A stretch of 64,000 nucleotides of DNA from Amphibacillus jilinensis Y1 (GTDB lineage: Bacteria > Bacillota > Bacilli > Bacillales > Amphibacillaceae), in NCBI RefSeq assembly GCF_000306965.1, contig NZ_JH976434.1, positions 760,243 to 824,242 of the forward strand, in the 5' to 3' direction. A program made the position numbers and the translations under genes. Of the stretch, positions 1-8,091 are shown one piece after another. Positions within the stretch are counted from its first letter, which is position 1. Every line of letters begins with the position of its first letter. The notes beneath the pieces are model-generated. The model was not told the origin of the DNA. It did no database searches and was given only the letters and a program-made list of their open reading frames with translations.

Positions 1-548
1 TGCTCTTGTTCCACGTGAGCAGTAAGATATGGATAGTCTTTTAATTTACCGTAATAAAAGGGTGTTAATTCTCGCCAAGCTCTTAAATCTTGAGGTCTAA
101 TTAACCCCGGTGGCTTGGCACTATGATAGATGCCACATTCTTGCAACATCGATGCAACAAATTGTGAACAGAAAAAAGCATTTTCCCTATGAAACTCTTT
201 ATTTAACATGACACCAAATAAACCTAAAAAATTATAACGATATAAGTGCTTATGACTTTCCATAATCATAATTTGTTCAACAAGTTGTGTATATTCCTCT
301 TCCGTTACCTTTAACTGATAAATGGCACACATTGAACGATTAAAAAAGGGTAAACTTAAATTCTCGCGAATAAAGCCACCGATAAATGGATTATGTGGTC
401 GTTTTCGCCCAAAGCTATAAACGAGATTTAATTCTTGGTCTAGAGCGATTGATACATGGTTTAATGATTGTTTCGTATAAAGATCAATCGTTTTTGCCAA
501 TAAGGTACCTGTACTTAAGAATAATAAGTAAACGGTTTTTGTCTTCAT
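1..548 (-). CDS. Permuted NlpC/P60-like (YiiX-type) cysteine hydrolase, partial
   Basis: The minus strand is open from an ATG at 548 to the window edge (182 codons, 3' end outside). A GGGGAGG ribosome site lies 6 nt upstream of the ATG. The protein begins MKTKTVYLLFLSTGTLLAK. It carries a His in a NHVSIALD motif near residue 31 and a Cys in a FFCSQFVASML motif further on. That His-then-Cys order matches the permuted papain-like (YiiX/YebB) NlpC/P60 proteins, which cleave amide or ester bonds. The true substrate cannot be read from the sequence. It lies downstream of the topB terminator on the same strand, so it was probably transcribed separately. Family assignment rests on these short motifs only. 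Confidence 0.65.
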   Translation of the reverse strand, partial: MKTKTVYLLFLSTGTLLAKTIDLYTKQSLNHVSIALDQELNLVYSFGRKRPHNPFIGGFIRENLSLPFFNRSMCAIYQLKVTEEEYTQLVEQIMIMESHKHLYRYNFLGLFGVMLNKEFHRENAFFCSQFVASMLQECGIYHSAKPPGLIRPQDLRAWRELTPFYYGKLKDYPYLTAHVEQE

Positions 549-714
549 ATACTGCCTCCCCTCTTTACTAATAGACTGTATTAATAAAATTAAAGTTTCA
601 TAGAAATAAAAATAGTATAACAAAATATAGGCTAAATAGTAACAAATTTCTAAAAAATACAACGCTGTACCTAGAAATGTATTGGACTTCTTTAACTTTT
701 CTAAACCATTAAAA

Positions 715-750
715 CAGGGAATGAACCATTGGTCAAAAGTTCATTCCCTG
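715..750 (-). terminator. Original topB terminator, now stranded behind an IS
   Basis: A 12-bp perfect stem (CAGGGAATGAAC/GTTCATTCCCTG) with a 12-nt loop is followed on the minus strand by TTTTAAT. It starts only 7 nt past the reconstructed native topB stop (757-759), which is the expected place for the topB terminator. The IS insertion now puts about 1.5 kb between the gene and this hairpin. Confidence 0.7.
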
Positions 751-763
751 TTCGCTTTATTCC

Positions 764-771
764 TTTAATTT
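764..771. repeat. Target-site duplication, left copy
   Basis: TTTAATTT directly abuts the left IS end and is repeated exactly at 2347-2354. An 8-bp duplication is the known signature of ISL3-family transposition. Confidence 0.9.
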
Positions 772-875
772 GGTTGTATAATATTTGACGTTGGTGAACA
801 GAAATCTCCCTTTCATAATTATGTGAAAAGGAGATCGAAATTCACTAGCGTCTTTTCTATGTATATAGATAGAAA

Positions 876-938
876 ACAAGTGCGTTTCCCTGTAGAATTA
901 AAGTCGACGAAAACCAATCCAGGAGGGAACGCACTTGT
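876..938 (+). promoter_or_regulatory. Hairpin sequestering the transposase start site
   Basis: ACAAGTGCGTTTCCCTG (876-892) can pair with CAGGAGGGAACGCACTTGT (920-938). The right arm contains both the AGGAGGG ribosome site (921-927) and the TTG start codon (935-937). Any transcript covering both arms would hide the translation start. Comparable sequestration limits transposase translation in other IS families; its role here is inferred. Confidence 0.65.
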
Positions 939-2269
939 CATACTCTAATGATATTAGAATGTTACTCGATATTCAAGACCGAAATATAACTTTTGAGGAA
1001 GGATGCCTCTATGATGGGGAATTAAAGGGAAAACCGTGTCGCTATGTAGAAGGAAAGTTAACGTATACACCAGAAGCTTGCATAAGTTGTGGCGTTAAGA
1101 ATGAAGATTACACGATCTATAAAAATGGCACACAATGCTCACGTATTACCCTTCCGATTGATGGGGTGAAGAAAACCTACCTGAATTTGAGAAAGCAACG
1201 CTTTAAGTGTAAGGCGTGCGAGGGTACGTTTACCGCAACTACCTCTCTTGTAGAAAAACATTGTTATCTTTCGAAATATACGAAGGCATGTGTTTTAATC
1301 AAGGCGACAGAAGCGCAGTCTTTACAGGATATCGCAAAAGATACGGCCGTGTCTGCGACAACGGTTCAACGGCTCATTACGGAAGAAGCGAAAGGGTATA
1401 GCTTTCATCATTGCTTATTACCTAAACATCTTTCGTTTGATGAATTTAAATACGCCAAAGGATTGATGGCCTTTGAATACATTAACGCGGAAACGGGCGA
1501 TATTCTTGATATCCTTGAATACCGAGACGCTCGAAAGATTAAGGATCACTTCATCGCGAATTATAGCTTAGCTGACCGCAAAAATGTGGAAACCATCACC
1601 ATTGATATGAATGCGGGATACGTGAATGTCATCAAAGCGATGTTTCCTCAAGCGGAGATCGTTATTGATCGTTTTCACCTCACGCAATTAATCAATCGTT
1701 CCATGAATAAGACGCGTATTCGTGTGATGAATAGCTTCCATACTTCTAACGGAGAAGATCTTAAGAAATACCGTCGCTTAAAGCGTTACTGGCGTCTGTT
1801 ATTAAAGCGTCAATCGGATTTATCGAATACAGAATATAAGTATTTTCATTTATTTGGGCAACGGTTGGAAACCAATGTAGTAGAAGAACTACTTCGTTTC
1901 TCCTCTGAATTAAAAGAGAATTACGACTTGTATCAGCGTATCTTGTGTGCGTTTGAGCAAGCAGATCAGGAGGCACTGCGGACGCTCTTAAACCACCAGC
2001 ATAAAGGCCCAGTCTCTAGCTATATGAAGACAAGTATGAAAACCTTACGCCAACACCTGCCTTACATTAAAAATAGCTTTACGTACCCGTTTAACAACGG
2101 ACGCATCGAGGGGATCAACAATAAGATTAAAGTGCTTAATCGTGTGGCCTATGGTTATCGCAATTTCAGAAACTATAAATACCGCATCTTACTTCATTTC
2201 AAGTTAAGATCAGTTGAATCAAAATCAACAAAAATGGTGCCAAACCAAACAAACATTCAAGCAGTATAA
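935..2269 (+). CDS. ISL3-family DDE transposase
   Basis: The 444-aa protein moves the surrounding IS by DDE chemistry. An N-terminal zinc-binding region contains CISCG near residue 51 and CKACEG near residue 94. A helix-turn-helix-like segment follows, then the DDE domain, with SFDEFK, TIDMNAGY and the VIDRFHLTQLIN segment typical of ISL3 transposases. The C-terminus has the conserved NGRIEGINNKIKVLNRVAYG block that carries the catalytic Glu. The start is TTG at 935, placed 7 nt after AGGAGGG; no in-frame ATG has a comparable site. Length is normal for ISL3 proteins and there is no frameshift. Its 3' end overlaps the extended topB frame by 71 bp on the other strand. Confidence 0.93.
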   Translation: MSYSNDIRMLLDIQDRNITFEEGCLYDGELKGKPCRYVEGKLTYTPEACISCGVKNEDYTIYKNGTQCSRITLPIDGVKKTYLNLRKQRFKCKACEGTFTATTSLVEKHCYLSKYTKACVLIKATEAQSLQDIAKDTAVSATTVQRLITEEAKGYSFHHCLLPKHLSFDEFKYAKGLMAFEYINAETGDILDILEYRDARKIKDHFIANYSLADRKNVETITIDMNAGYVNVIKAMFPQAEIVIDRFHLTQLINRSMNKTRIRVMNSFHTSNGEDLKKYRRLKRYWRLLLKRQSDLSNTEYKYFHLFGQRLETNVVEELLRFSSELKENYDLYQRILCAFEQADQEALRTLLNHQHKGPVSSYMKTSMKTLRQHLPYIKNSFTYPFNNGRIEGINNKIKVLNRVAYGYRNFRNYKYRILLHFKLRSVESKSTKMVPNQTNIQAV

Positions 2270-4490
2270 CCCTACTTAAATGTTTGTGAAATTCAACTAT
2301 AAAATTGTCGACAAAAATTCTGACCAACGTCATTTGACAAAGAACCTTTAATTTCGCTAGCGCATCTGCAAGCGCAGAATTGGTAAATTGGTCATTATTT
2401 TTTTTCATATACTTGTTAACATCATTTTTCGAAGCTTTACTTGTCTTGTTTTGTTCTTTTCTTTTCTGAAAAGCAGATAATTTTTCGCGGTAGCCACATC
2501 GGCAGGAAAAGGTTTGCGCTTCACCGGTACCACGCATCTCCATTTTTTTATGGCATTGTGGACAACGCGCATTCGTTTGGCGTGCAATCTGTTTCTTTTC
2601 ACCGCATTGACGATCCTGACAGACTAACATGCGACCTTTCTTTCCATTTACTTCAAGCATTAACTTACCACAATTCGGACATTTCGTACCAGTCACATTG
2701 TCATGTTTAAATGCTGTGTCACTATTTTTTATTTCACGAACAACCGAGCTAGCGTATTGTTTCATTTCTTTAATAAACGTAGCCTTTTGCAACTTCCCAT
2801 TAGCAATTGCAGTCAACTTCTGCTCCCATTCCGCGGTTAAGACAGGCGAGCTTAAATCCGACGGAACCAGTTCAAGCAATTGTCGCCCTTTAGATGTCGT
2901 ATAAATATACTTACCCCGGGCTTCAATATAATGAATATTGTACAATTTATCGATAATGTCAGCTCGGGTAGCTACCGTTCCGAGACCACCTGTTTCATTC
3001 AAAGTACGTGCTAACTTTTTATCATCCATTTCCATAAATTTAGCCGGATTCTCCATCGCTTGAAGTAACGTTCCTTCTGTAAATCGTTCAGGAGGCGTGG
3101 TTTCACCTTTTGTTCGTTTCACCGTAACGTCTAACTGTTGACCTTCTTTTAAAACCGGGAGTGATTCTTGATCACCCAGCTCTTGGTAAAGAGCTTTCCA
3201 ACCAAGTGCTTTCACTTGTTTGCCACTTAGTTTAAACGTTTCTCCGTCAATATCAGCGCTAACCGTCGTTTGTTGATAGAGATAAGGCTTAGACAAAACA
3301 GCTAGGAATCGCTTAACGACAAGATCATAAATTTTTCGTTCTTTATCATCCAGATCAGCTAGGTTAACTGATTGTTCAGTTGGGATAATCGCATGGTGAT
3401 CAGAAACCTTTTTATCATCAACAAATGACTTACTCGCTTGAATACCTTGGTTTAAAATAGTACGAGCCGCTCTGGCGTATTGATCAACCCCACATGCATC
3501 GACCCGATCCTTTAAGGTTGAGACAATATCAGAGGATAAAAAACGCGAATCGGTTCTTGGATACGTTAATATCTTATGTTGTTCATAAAGCTTTTGCATG
3601 ATCGATAAAGTCTGTTTACCAGAGAAACCAAATGCTTTATTTGCTTCTTGCTGTAAAGCTGACAAATCATATAAAGGTGGGGCGTAACTTTTCTTTTCTG
3701 TTTGCTTGACCTCGGTCACCTTTGCTTTTTTTCCTTTAAGACGCTGAAGCAATTGATCAGCTTTATTTTCATTAAATAGTCGACTATTTTGATTAGCATC
3801 CTGCCAATTAAAACTTAAACCAGAATCGGTTTGTGCTTTAATGCCATAATAAGGCTGCGGTTTAAATTGGTTAATCTCCTTTTCGCGTTTTGCGATCATC
3901 GCCAACGTTGGTGTCTGCACTCGACCACTTGAAAGCTGTGCATTGTGCTTTGTTGTTAAGGCACGCGTTGCATTTAAACCAACATACCAGTCTGCTTCCG
4001 ATCTTGCAGCAGCCGCCATATATAAAGGCGTATAAGCTTTTCCTGGTTTTAAATTTTTGAATCCATCACGAATCGCTTTATCGGTCACTGATGAAATCCA
4101 GAGACGTTTAATCGATTTATTGATACGAGCCTTTTCAATGATCCAACGCGCAACGAGTTCCCCTTCACGACCAGCATCCGTTGCGATCACGATCTCACTA
4201 ACATCTTTGCGAATCAGTTGTGATTTGACAATTTGAAATTGCTTATTGGTTTGACGCATCACAACTAACTTGAGTCGTTCTGGTAACATTGGTAAGTCTT
4301 CCAGTTTCCATGTTTTGTACTTTTGATCATAAGCTTCTGGATCAGCTAATGTAACAAGATGCCCCAGTGCCCACGTAACAATATATTTCTGTCCTTCAAA
4401 AAAACCATTCTGTTTTTTCGTACAATTTAAAACGCGTGCAATGTCACGACCAACTGATGGTTTTTCTGCAAGAACAACCGTTTTACTCAT
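2199..4490 (-). CDS. topB: DNA topoisomerase III, C-terminus replaced by IS-encoded tail
   Basis: Type IA topoisomerase that relaxes and decatenates DNA. The Toprim domain shows E9 (AEKPS) and the TDAGREGE motif near residue 105. The active-site Tyr is Y310 in LTYPRTDSR, the same number as in Bacillus TopB. Two C-terminal zinc ribbons are visible (CPNCG...CQDRQC and CPQC...CRCG). The start is ATG 4490 with GGAAGG upstream; an in-frame extension to 4538 has no better site. The IS at 772-2346 entered the codons just before the stop. Joining the flanks across one duplication copy restores AAA TTA AAG GAA TAA, so the native protein ended KLKE at about 716 residues. The present frame keeps KLK and then reads 48 hydrophobic residues of antisense IS sequence. 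The enzyme core is untouched and probably active. Confidence 0.93.
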   Translation of the reverse strand: MSKTVVLAEKPSVGRDIARVLNCTKKQNGFFEGQKYIVTWALGHLVTLADPEAYDQKYKTWKLEDLPMLPERLKLVVMRQTNKQFQIVKSQLIRKDVSEIVIATDAGREGELVARWIIEKARINKSIKRLWISSVTDKAIRDGFKNLKPGKAYTPLYMAAAARSEADWYVGLNATRALTTKHNAQLSSGRVQTPTLAMIAKREKEINQFKPQPYYGIKAQTDSGLSFNWQDANQNSRLFNENKADQLLQRLKGKKAKVTEVKQTEKKSYAPPLYDLSALQQEANKAFGFSGKQTLSIMQKLYEQHKILTYPRTDSRFLSSDIVSTLKDRVDACGVDQYARAARTILNQGIQASKSFVDDKKVSDHHAIIPTEQSVNLADLDDKERKIYDLVVKRFLAVLSKPYLYQQTTVSADIDGETFKLSGKQVKALGWKALYQELGDQESLPVLKEGQQLDVTVKRTKGETTPPERFTEGTLLQAMENPAKFMEMDDKKLARTLNETGGLGTVATRADIIDKLYNIHYIEARGKYIYTTSKGRQLLELVPSDLSSPVLTAEWEQKLTAIANGKLQKATFIKEMKQYASSVVREIKNSDTAFKHDNVTGTKCPNCGKLMLEVNGKKGRMLVCQDRQCGEKKQIARQTNARCPQCHKKMEMRGTGEAQTFSCRCGYREKLSAFQKRKEQNKTSKASKNDVNKYMKKNNDQFTNSALADALAKLKVLCQMTLVRIFVDNFIVEFHKHLSRVILLECLFGLAPFLLILIQLILT
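2347..2354. repeat. Target-site duplication, right copy
   Basis: TTTAATTT directly follows the right IS end and is identical to 764-771. It lies inside the topB coding sequence, read as AAATTAAA on the minus strand. Confidence 0.9.
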
Positions 4491-4569
4491 TATAATTGTT
4501 TCATTCCTTCCTCTTTTACACTGTTTATAGCTTAACATAATTTAGTTGCGATTCGGAAAGAATTCATAT

Positions 4570-4971
4570 TTAGGCTAAAATCAATAACGTTAAATAATTT
4601 AACAGTGCAAAAATATATCCGCCCGCTATATTTATACAAGTAATATAAGCTTGTTGCGGTTGGTCTGAACGATACCATTCAAACCATGCGCGAATGCATT
4701 CGACACTAGCTAATAAAATTGGATAAACAACTGCCATAAGGAGTACTGTCGTGTATTGTGGTCCTTCTAAATTTAAAATAAGCATAAACACTAAGGCGAT
4801 AACTATAAAAATTCGAACCACTACATCAATGAAAGCATGTTTTTGATTGAGATAGTTAAAACCAAACCACTTTCGTTTATGTAAGCCGAAGCGTTGCCGA
4901 ATCTTTTTAGAAATAAAGTATCCTACTAACATTAAAATGATTGAATAACTAATTACCAATCCAATTAACAT
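4570..4971 (-). CDS. DUF4181-like small membrane protein
   Basis: A 133-aa protein with four hydrophobic segments: an N-terminal anchor, then a basic loop KKIRQRFGLHKRKWFGFNYLNQKH, then three more spans. This organisation and the FGL..K..W...N..H pattern resemble DUF4181 proteins of Bacillaceae, whose function is unknown. I chose ATG 4971 because AGGGGGAAG lies 7 nt upstream. The longer frame from 4992 has no ribosome site. It lies 80 bp upstream of topB on the same strand and may be co-transcribed with it. The family call is tentative. Confidence 0.7.
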   Translation of the reverse strand: MLIGLVISYSIILMLVGYFISKKIRQRFGLHKRKWFGFNYLNQKHAFIDVVVRIFIVIALVFMLILNLEGPQYTTVLLMAVVYPILLASVECIRAWFEWYRSDQPQQAYITCINIAGGYIFALLNYLTLLILA

Positions 4972-5099
4972 ACTAGTCTTCCCCCTGCTCATTTATATAA
5001 CAATCACACTATTTTCCTGATTTTACTATATATTTCATCATATCATTACGATCTGTCGCTGTAAACCTGCTATAATAGATAGATATATTCAGTTAGAGC

Positions 5100-5204
5100 A
5101 TAGATCAAATCTATTGAGATGGGTGATAACGAACGCTCATGTCCTGATTCACTCAACTTACTATCCGTGGGCAAAGATCGAAATCGCCCACTGATTGAAA
5201 ATTC
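5100..5204 (-). repeat. Interspersed short repeat, copy a (inverted)
   Basis: Read on the minus strand this starts TTTTCAATCAGTGGGCGA and continues to GTTATCACCCATCTCAA. The same blocks occur in the copies near 8.8, 24.9 and 44 kb. The far arm (GGTTATCTGTGATAA) is missing. It occupies the leader of the transaminase gene. Confidence 0.55.
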
Positions 5205-5229
5205 ATTTTAAGAGAAGGGGTGTTTAAAG

Positions 5230-6069
5230 ATGACTGTTGTGTTAACAAACCAAGGCTTTAACGAAGCCTCAGCTGTTGTGTATCCATACCAAGAACGTGC
5301 CCTGCAGTTTGGTGATGGAATCTATGAAGTGATTCGTGTGTATCAAGGGCAGGCTTACTTAATGGAGGCTCACCTTGATCGATTATACCGATCTGCCCAA
5401 GCAATCAAGCTAAGTATTCCATTTAAAAAAGAGGACTTACATAATCAGCTAATTGAACTGATTGAACGCAACAAGCTTACTAAAGATGGTTTAATATATT
5501 TACAGATCAGTCGTGGATCAGCCAAACGACTTCACCTGTTTCCAGACTGCCAGCCAAATTTCTATGCATACACTGACACACTCGTTCGCCCCATTTCAGA
5601 GTTAGAAGCTGGCGTGAGCGTGATTACACACGACGACATCCGTTGGCATTATTGCTATATTAAAAGCTTAAATCTACTTCCAAACGTTTTGGCGAAACAA
5701 ACAGCTCATGAACACGGCGGTTTTGATGCCATTTTGCATCGAGACGATATCGTAACAGAATCAACGGCAGCCAATGTCTTTATTGTTAAAGGCGATGTCA
5801 TCATTACCCACCCTGCAACTGAGCGGATTCTCCACGGCTGTGTTCGAAACCGATTGATTGATCTCGCTAGGGCAAACGATATTTCTGTCATCGAAGCTTA
5901 CTATACTGTAGCGGATTTGTTAAATGCAGATGAAGTGTTTATGACCAGTAGTGGTATCGAAGTCCTTCCGGTTGTCAAAGTCGACGATCAAACAATAGCT
6001 AACGGTAAACGCGGTGACATCACCAAGCAACTTCAGCAATGGTATCAAGAAGACGCAAATCTAATATAA
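5230..6069 (+). CDS. dat: D-amino-acid (D-alanine) transaminase
   Basis: A 279-aa fold-type IV PLP aminotransferase that interconverts D-alanine and D-glutamate with their 2-oxo acids, supplying D-Glu and D-Ala for peptidoglycan. Lys145 in YIKSLNLLPNVLAKQ matches the PLP lysine of Bacillus D-AAT in both number and context. FGDGIYEVIRVY, EAHLDRLYRSA and the C-terminal DEVFMTSSGIEVLPV are also characteristic. IRWHYCYIKSLN distinguishes it from PabC and from branched-chain transaminases. An AGAAGGGG site precedes ATG 5230. The FlaR-like kinase gene follows after 21 bp and is probably in the same transcript. Confidence 0.9.
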   Translation: MTVVLTNQGFNEASAVVYPYQERALQFGDGIYEVIRVYQGQAYLMEAHLDRLYRSAQAIKLSIPFKKEDLHNQLIELIERNKLTKDGLIYLQISRGSAKRLHLFPDCQPNFYAYTDTLVRPISELEAGVSVITHDDIRWHYCYIKSLNLLPNVLAKQTAHEHGGFDAILHRDDIVTESTAANVFIVKGDVIITHPATERILHGCVRNRLIDLARANDISVIEAYYTVADLLNADEVFMTSSGIEVLPVVKVDDQTIANGKRGDITKQLQQWYQEDANLI

Positions 6070-6090
6070 CTGATCAGTGGAGGCGATTTT

Positions 6091-6597
6091 ATGAACAAGA
6101 TCATCATTATTGGCTCACCAGGGGCAGGAAAATCGACCTTAGCGCGAAAATTAAGTGAAAAACTAAACATCCCTATCCACCATCTAGATAATTTGTATTG
6201 GCAAGCGGGGTGGCAAGCGGTTGATGAGAGGACGTTTCAGCAATGTCAAGAAAAAATTCTATCTGCTGAACGTTGGATTGTTGATGGCAATTACAGCACC
6301 ACACTTAATATGCGCTTAGCCGCATGTGATACGGTAATTTTTTTGGATTATCCAACTTGGCGTTGCTTAGCAGGCGTTACGAAAAGACGATTAAAGTATC
6401 GCAAGAAGACAAGACCAGATATGGCAGAGGGTTGTCCAGAAAAATTAGATTGGGCATTTTTCTTGTTCGTTTTAAGATTTAGACGTGACAAACTTCCAAA
6501 GACCGAAGCCGCGCTCAAAAAATGTGGGACCGATAAAAAGATTTATCGGTTAAAGTCACCTAAACAAATGAAGCAACTATTGACAAATGTGCTTTAA
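6091..6597 (+). CDS. FlaR/topology-modulation-type P-loop kinase
   Basis: A 168-aa adenylate-kinase-like NTPase. Walker A is GSPGAGKST at residues 8-16, followed by the HHLDNLYWQAGW motif and then WIVDGNYS near residue 67. Those motifs are shared by proteins annotated as DNA topology modulation protein FlaR; the real substrate of this family is unsettled. An internal segment KRRLKYRKKTRPDM resembles the lid arginine region. The ATG at 6091 follows a GGAGGCG site. It is downstream of dat with a short gap. Confidence 0.8.
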   Translation: MNKIIIIGSPGAGKSTLARKLSEKLNIPIHHLDNLYWQAGWQAVDERTFQQCQEKILSAERWIVDGNYSTTLNMRLAACDTVIFLDYPTWRCLAGVTKRRLKYRKKTRPDMAEGCPEKLDWAFFLFVLRFRRDKLPKTEAALKKCGTDKKIYRLKSPKQMKQLLTNVL

Positions 6598-6651
6598 TCA
6601 ATCTTTAAGGGAGGGAACAAACATCCCCTCCTTCTGTTATTTCTATTGTAT

Positions 6652-6680
6652 AAAACGAACCTTCAATCAGGGGGCGGAGG
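6652..6680 (+). repeat. Interspersed short repeat, copy b (5' end only)
   Basis: AAAACGAACCTTCAATCAG followed by GGGGCGG, identical to the leading edge of the other copies. The rest of the element is absent. Confidence 0.5.
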
Positions 6681-6699
6681 GCTACAGGACGTGGCGGTT

Positions 6700-7080
6700 T
6701 TAGTCTACGATCTTACCTGCCAATCCAAATTCATTTACAATCTCTTGATTATGCTCTTCTTTGTCATTCTGGAGTTGCTTTAGAAATTTTGCTGATTCAG
6801 AAGGACTTCCCTCTCCATCTATTTGTTCCCGTTCTCTTTTCTCGATAGCCTCAGCCCGGTTATATTCTTCGTAGAATTTTTAGAATTGCTTTCCGAGCGT
6901 ATCATCACTATTTGTTTTTCTAAACGTCAGTGATTGAAGATATCTATGCTGAGATTCATCACTTATCGTGACAGTTGCTGCCTGAGTATTAAGCGTATAC
7001 TTACCTGGAGTATCCAACTCCGCCTTAATAGAATGGCTGGTCGTTTGTTGAACGTTAGTGATTTTAACCATGTTAGTCAT
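6700..7080 (-). pseudogene. Unrecognised small protein gene with in-frame stop
   Basis: The minus-strand frame from ATG 7080 (or 7071) gives 66 residues up to a TAA at 6880-6882. The same frame then continues uninterrupted for 59 codons to a second TAA at 6700-6702. The downstream part is a charged helical-looking segment starting KFYEEYNRAEAIEKRE. The simplest reading is a single 126-residue protein broken by a nonsense mutation; a sequencing error or readthrough would look the same. The N-terminal half (VKITNVQQTTSHSIKAELDT) is beta-like. I recognise no family. Its ATG overlaps the stop of the preceding small frame as ATGA. Confidence 0.55.
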
Positions 7081-7253
7081 CCTTTCAAGATATAGAATCC
7101 ATTATTAGAACTCATTGTTTCCACTGTTGGAGAGAGGTTTCGTTCGCTTTGTTTGCTTAATTGATTAGTTTCAAATTTGTCTTCAATATAGTCTTTATCT
7201 TCTATTTTTTTATTGTTATCTTTTTCAAGAGATTCGATTTTGTTTGTAGGCAT
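7077..7253 (-). CDS. Hypothetical 58-aa charged peptide, translationally coupled
   Basis: ATG 7253 to a TGA at 7079-7077 that overlaps the next start as ATGA, implying translational coupling. The product is hydrophilic and Lys/Glu/Asn-rich. No clear ribosome site precedes the ATG. The frame is open a little further upstream, to a TGA near 7309, so this may be the 3' end of a truncated gene. No family recognised. Confidence 0.35.
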   Translation of the reverse strand: MPTNKIESLEKDNNKKIEDKDYIEDKFETNQLSKQSERNLSPTVETMSSNNGFYILKG

Positions 7254-7293
7254 TTCTTGGAGGTTAGGGATAGTCTCTGAAATCTGAGGGGCA

Positions 7294-7473
7294 TTATCGA
7301 AAGTTCACTTCTGAGCAAAATTTTTGAAACATTAACCTAAGAATAGGTATTAATAGTATAATAAATAACACCAATACATTATATACAGTTACATTTAAAT
7401 TAAAAGCATTTCGACAAATAGTCAAAATAATAAATAATAGTATGGGTATTAAATAAACCATCATTTTCTTCAT
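7294..7473 (-). CDS. Hypothetical 59-aa membrane protein
   Basis: The start chosen is ATG 7473, which follows ATAGGAGTG at good spacing; the longer frame from 7482 lacks one. The product has two hydrophobic segments (MMVYLIPILLFIILTI and VTVYNVLVLFIILLIPI) separated by a short polar loop, and ends FCSEVNFR. No family recognised. It heads the decayed three-frame cluster down to 6700. Confidence 0.5.
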   Translation of the reverse strand: MKKMMVYLIPILLFIILTICRNAFNLNVTVYNVLVLFIILLIPILRLMFQKFCSEVNFR

Positions 7474-8091
7474 AACAATCACTCCTATTTTTCATTAATT
7501 AAATAGCTTCTTCCATATTGTCGTCATCATCACTAAAAGTTAGCAATATATATGATAAATTTATAATTATTCTTATAAGATCAATCTACTATTTTTGATC
7601 TTGATTATAAATCTGCTCGAATCTAATTTATGTTTAGAATGTAAAACACTTCTTTAATGACAGTTAACCTTTTTTGTTGAACTAAATGCAACCGTTTTAC
7701 TGATACCTCTATCCTCGCTTTTTTCATTTTATATTTAAGAGTCCCTGATAACTGTTAAACATATAAAAATTTGTAAATATATTATAAAATATTATTCACT
7801 TATGTAATTTTAATAACATTTTTTATGTAATTTAGATGTGCTTTTTTCTGTAATTATAAATTATTTTCTGTTTTTAACACTTTTTTATCAAACTAAAAGT
7901 ATATTGGTGAAATCTCCGTCGTTATGCAATTGCTTAACATAAAGTGAACCTTCAATCAGGGGGTGTTTTACGGACGGTTATCTGTGATAATTATATCTTT
8001 TATCTAAGGCTATTCATCCTCCTCCCTTTATACCAATACATATGCTAAACTAGCTGTAACAACATTAATAGACGATTGGGGAATATCAGAA
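7474..8091. other. AT-rich intergenic region
   Basis: No credible ORF on either strand. It is strongly AT-rich with runs of T. The only recognisable item is a short repeat copy at 7940-7990. The last 50 bases must hold the promoter of the deacetylase gene; a TATGCTAAACT stretch at 8041 is a weak -10 candidate. Confidence 0.5.
7940..7990 (+). repeat. Interspersed short repeat, copy c (both ends, no middle)
   Basis: AAAGTGAACCTTCAATCAGG is followed after only 10 bases by GGACGGTTATCTGTGATAA. This internally deleted form joins the two ends of the family and helps define its boundaries. Confidence 0.6.

Larger units (their letters stand above)
772..2346 (+). mobile_element. ISL3-family insertion sequence, complete
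   Basis: This is a 1575-bp element with imperfect terminal inverted repeats. The left end (772-798) starts GGTTGTATAATATT and the right end read inward (2346-2320) starts GGTTCTTTGTCAAA; both continue TGACGTTGG without gaps. It is flanked by an exact 8-bp duplication (764-771, 2347-2354) and carries one intact transposase gene. The intact ends, duplication and ORF suggest recent insertion and possible activity. It sits in the last codons of topB. Confidence 0.93.

Noticed and set aside
386-571. 61-aa plus-strand ORF
   Set aside because: Shadow of the minus-strand cysteine-hydrolase-like gene, which has a better start and continues off the window.
2405-2904. Several ORFs on both strands within topB
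   Set aside because: Shadow frames of the zinc-ribbon coding region; no ribosome sites and no recognisable domains.
6600-6645. Terminator after the FlaR-like gene
   Set aside because: GGGAGGG/CCCCTCC pairing needs a bulge and the following T-run is interrupted; too weak to annotate.
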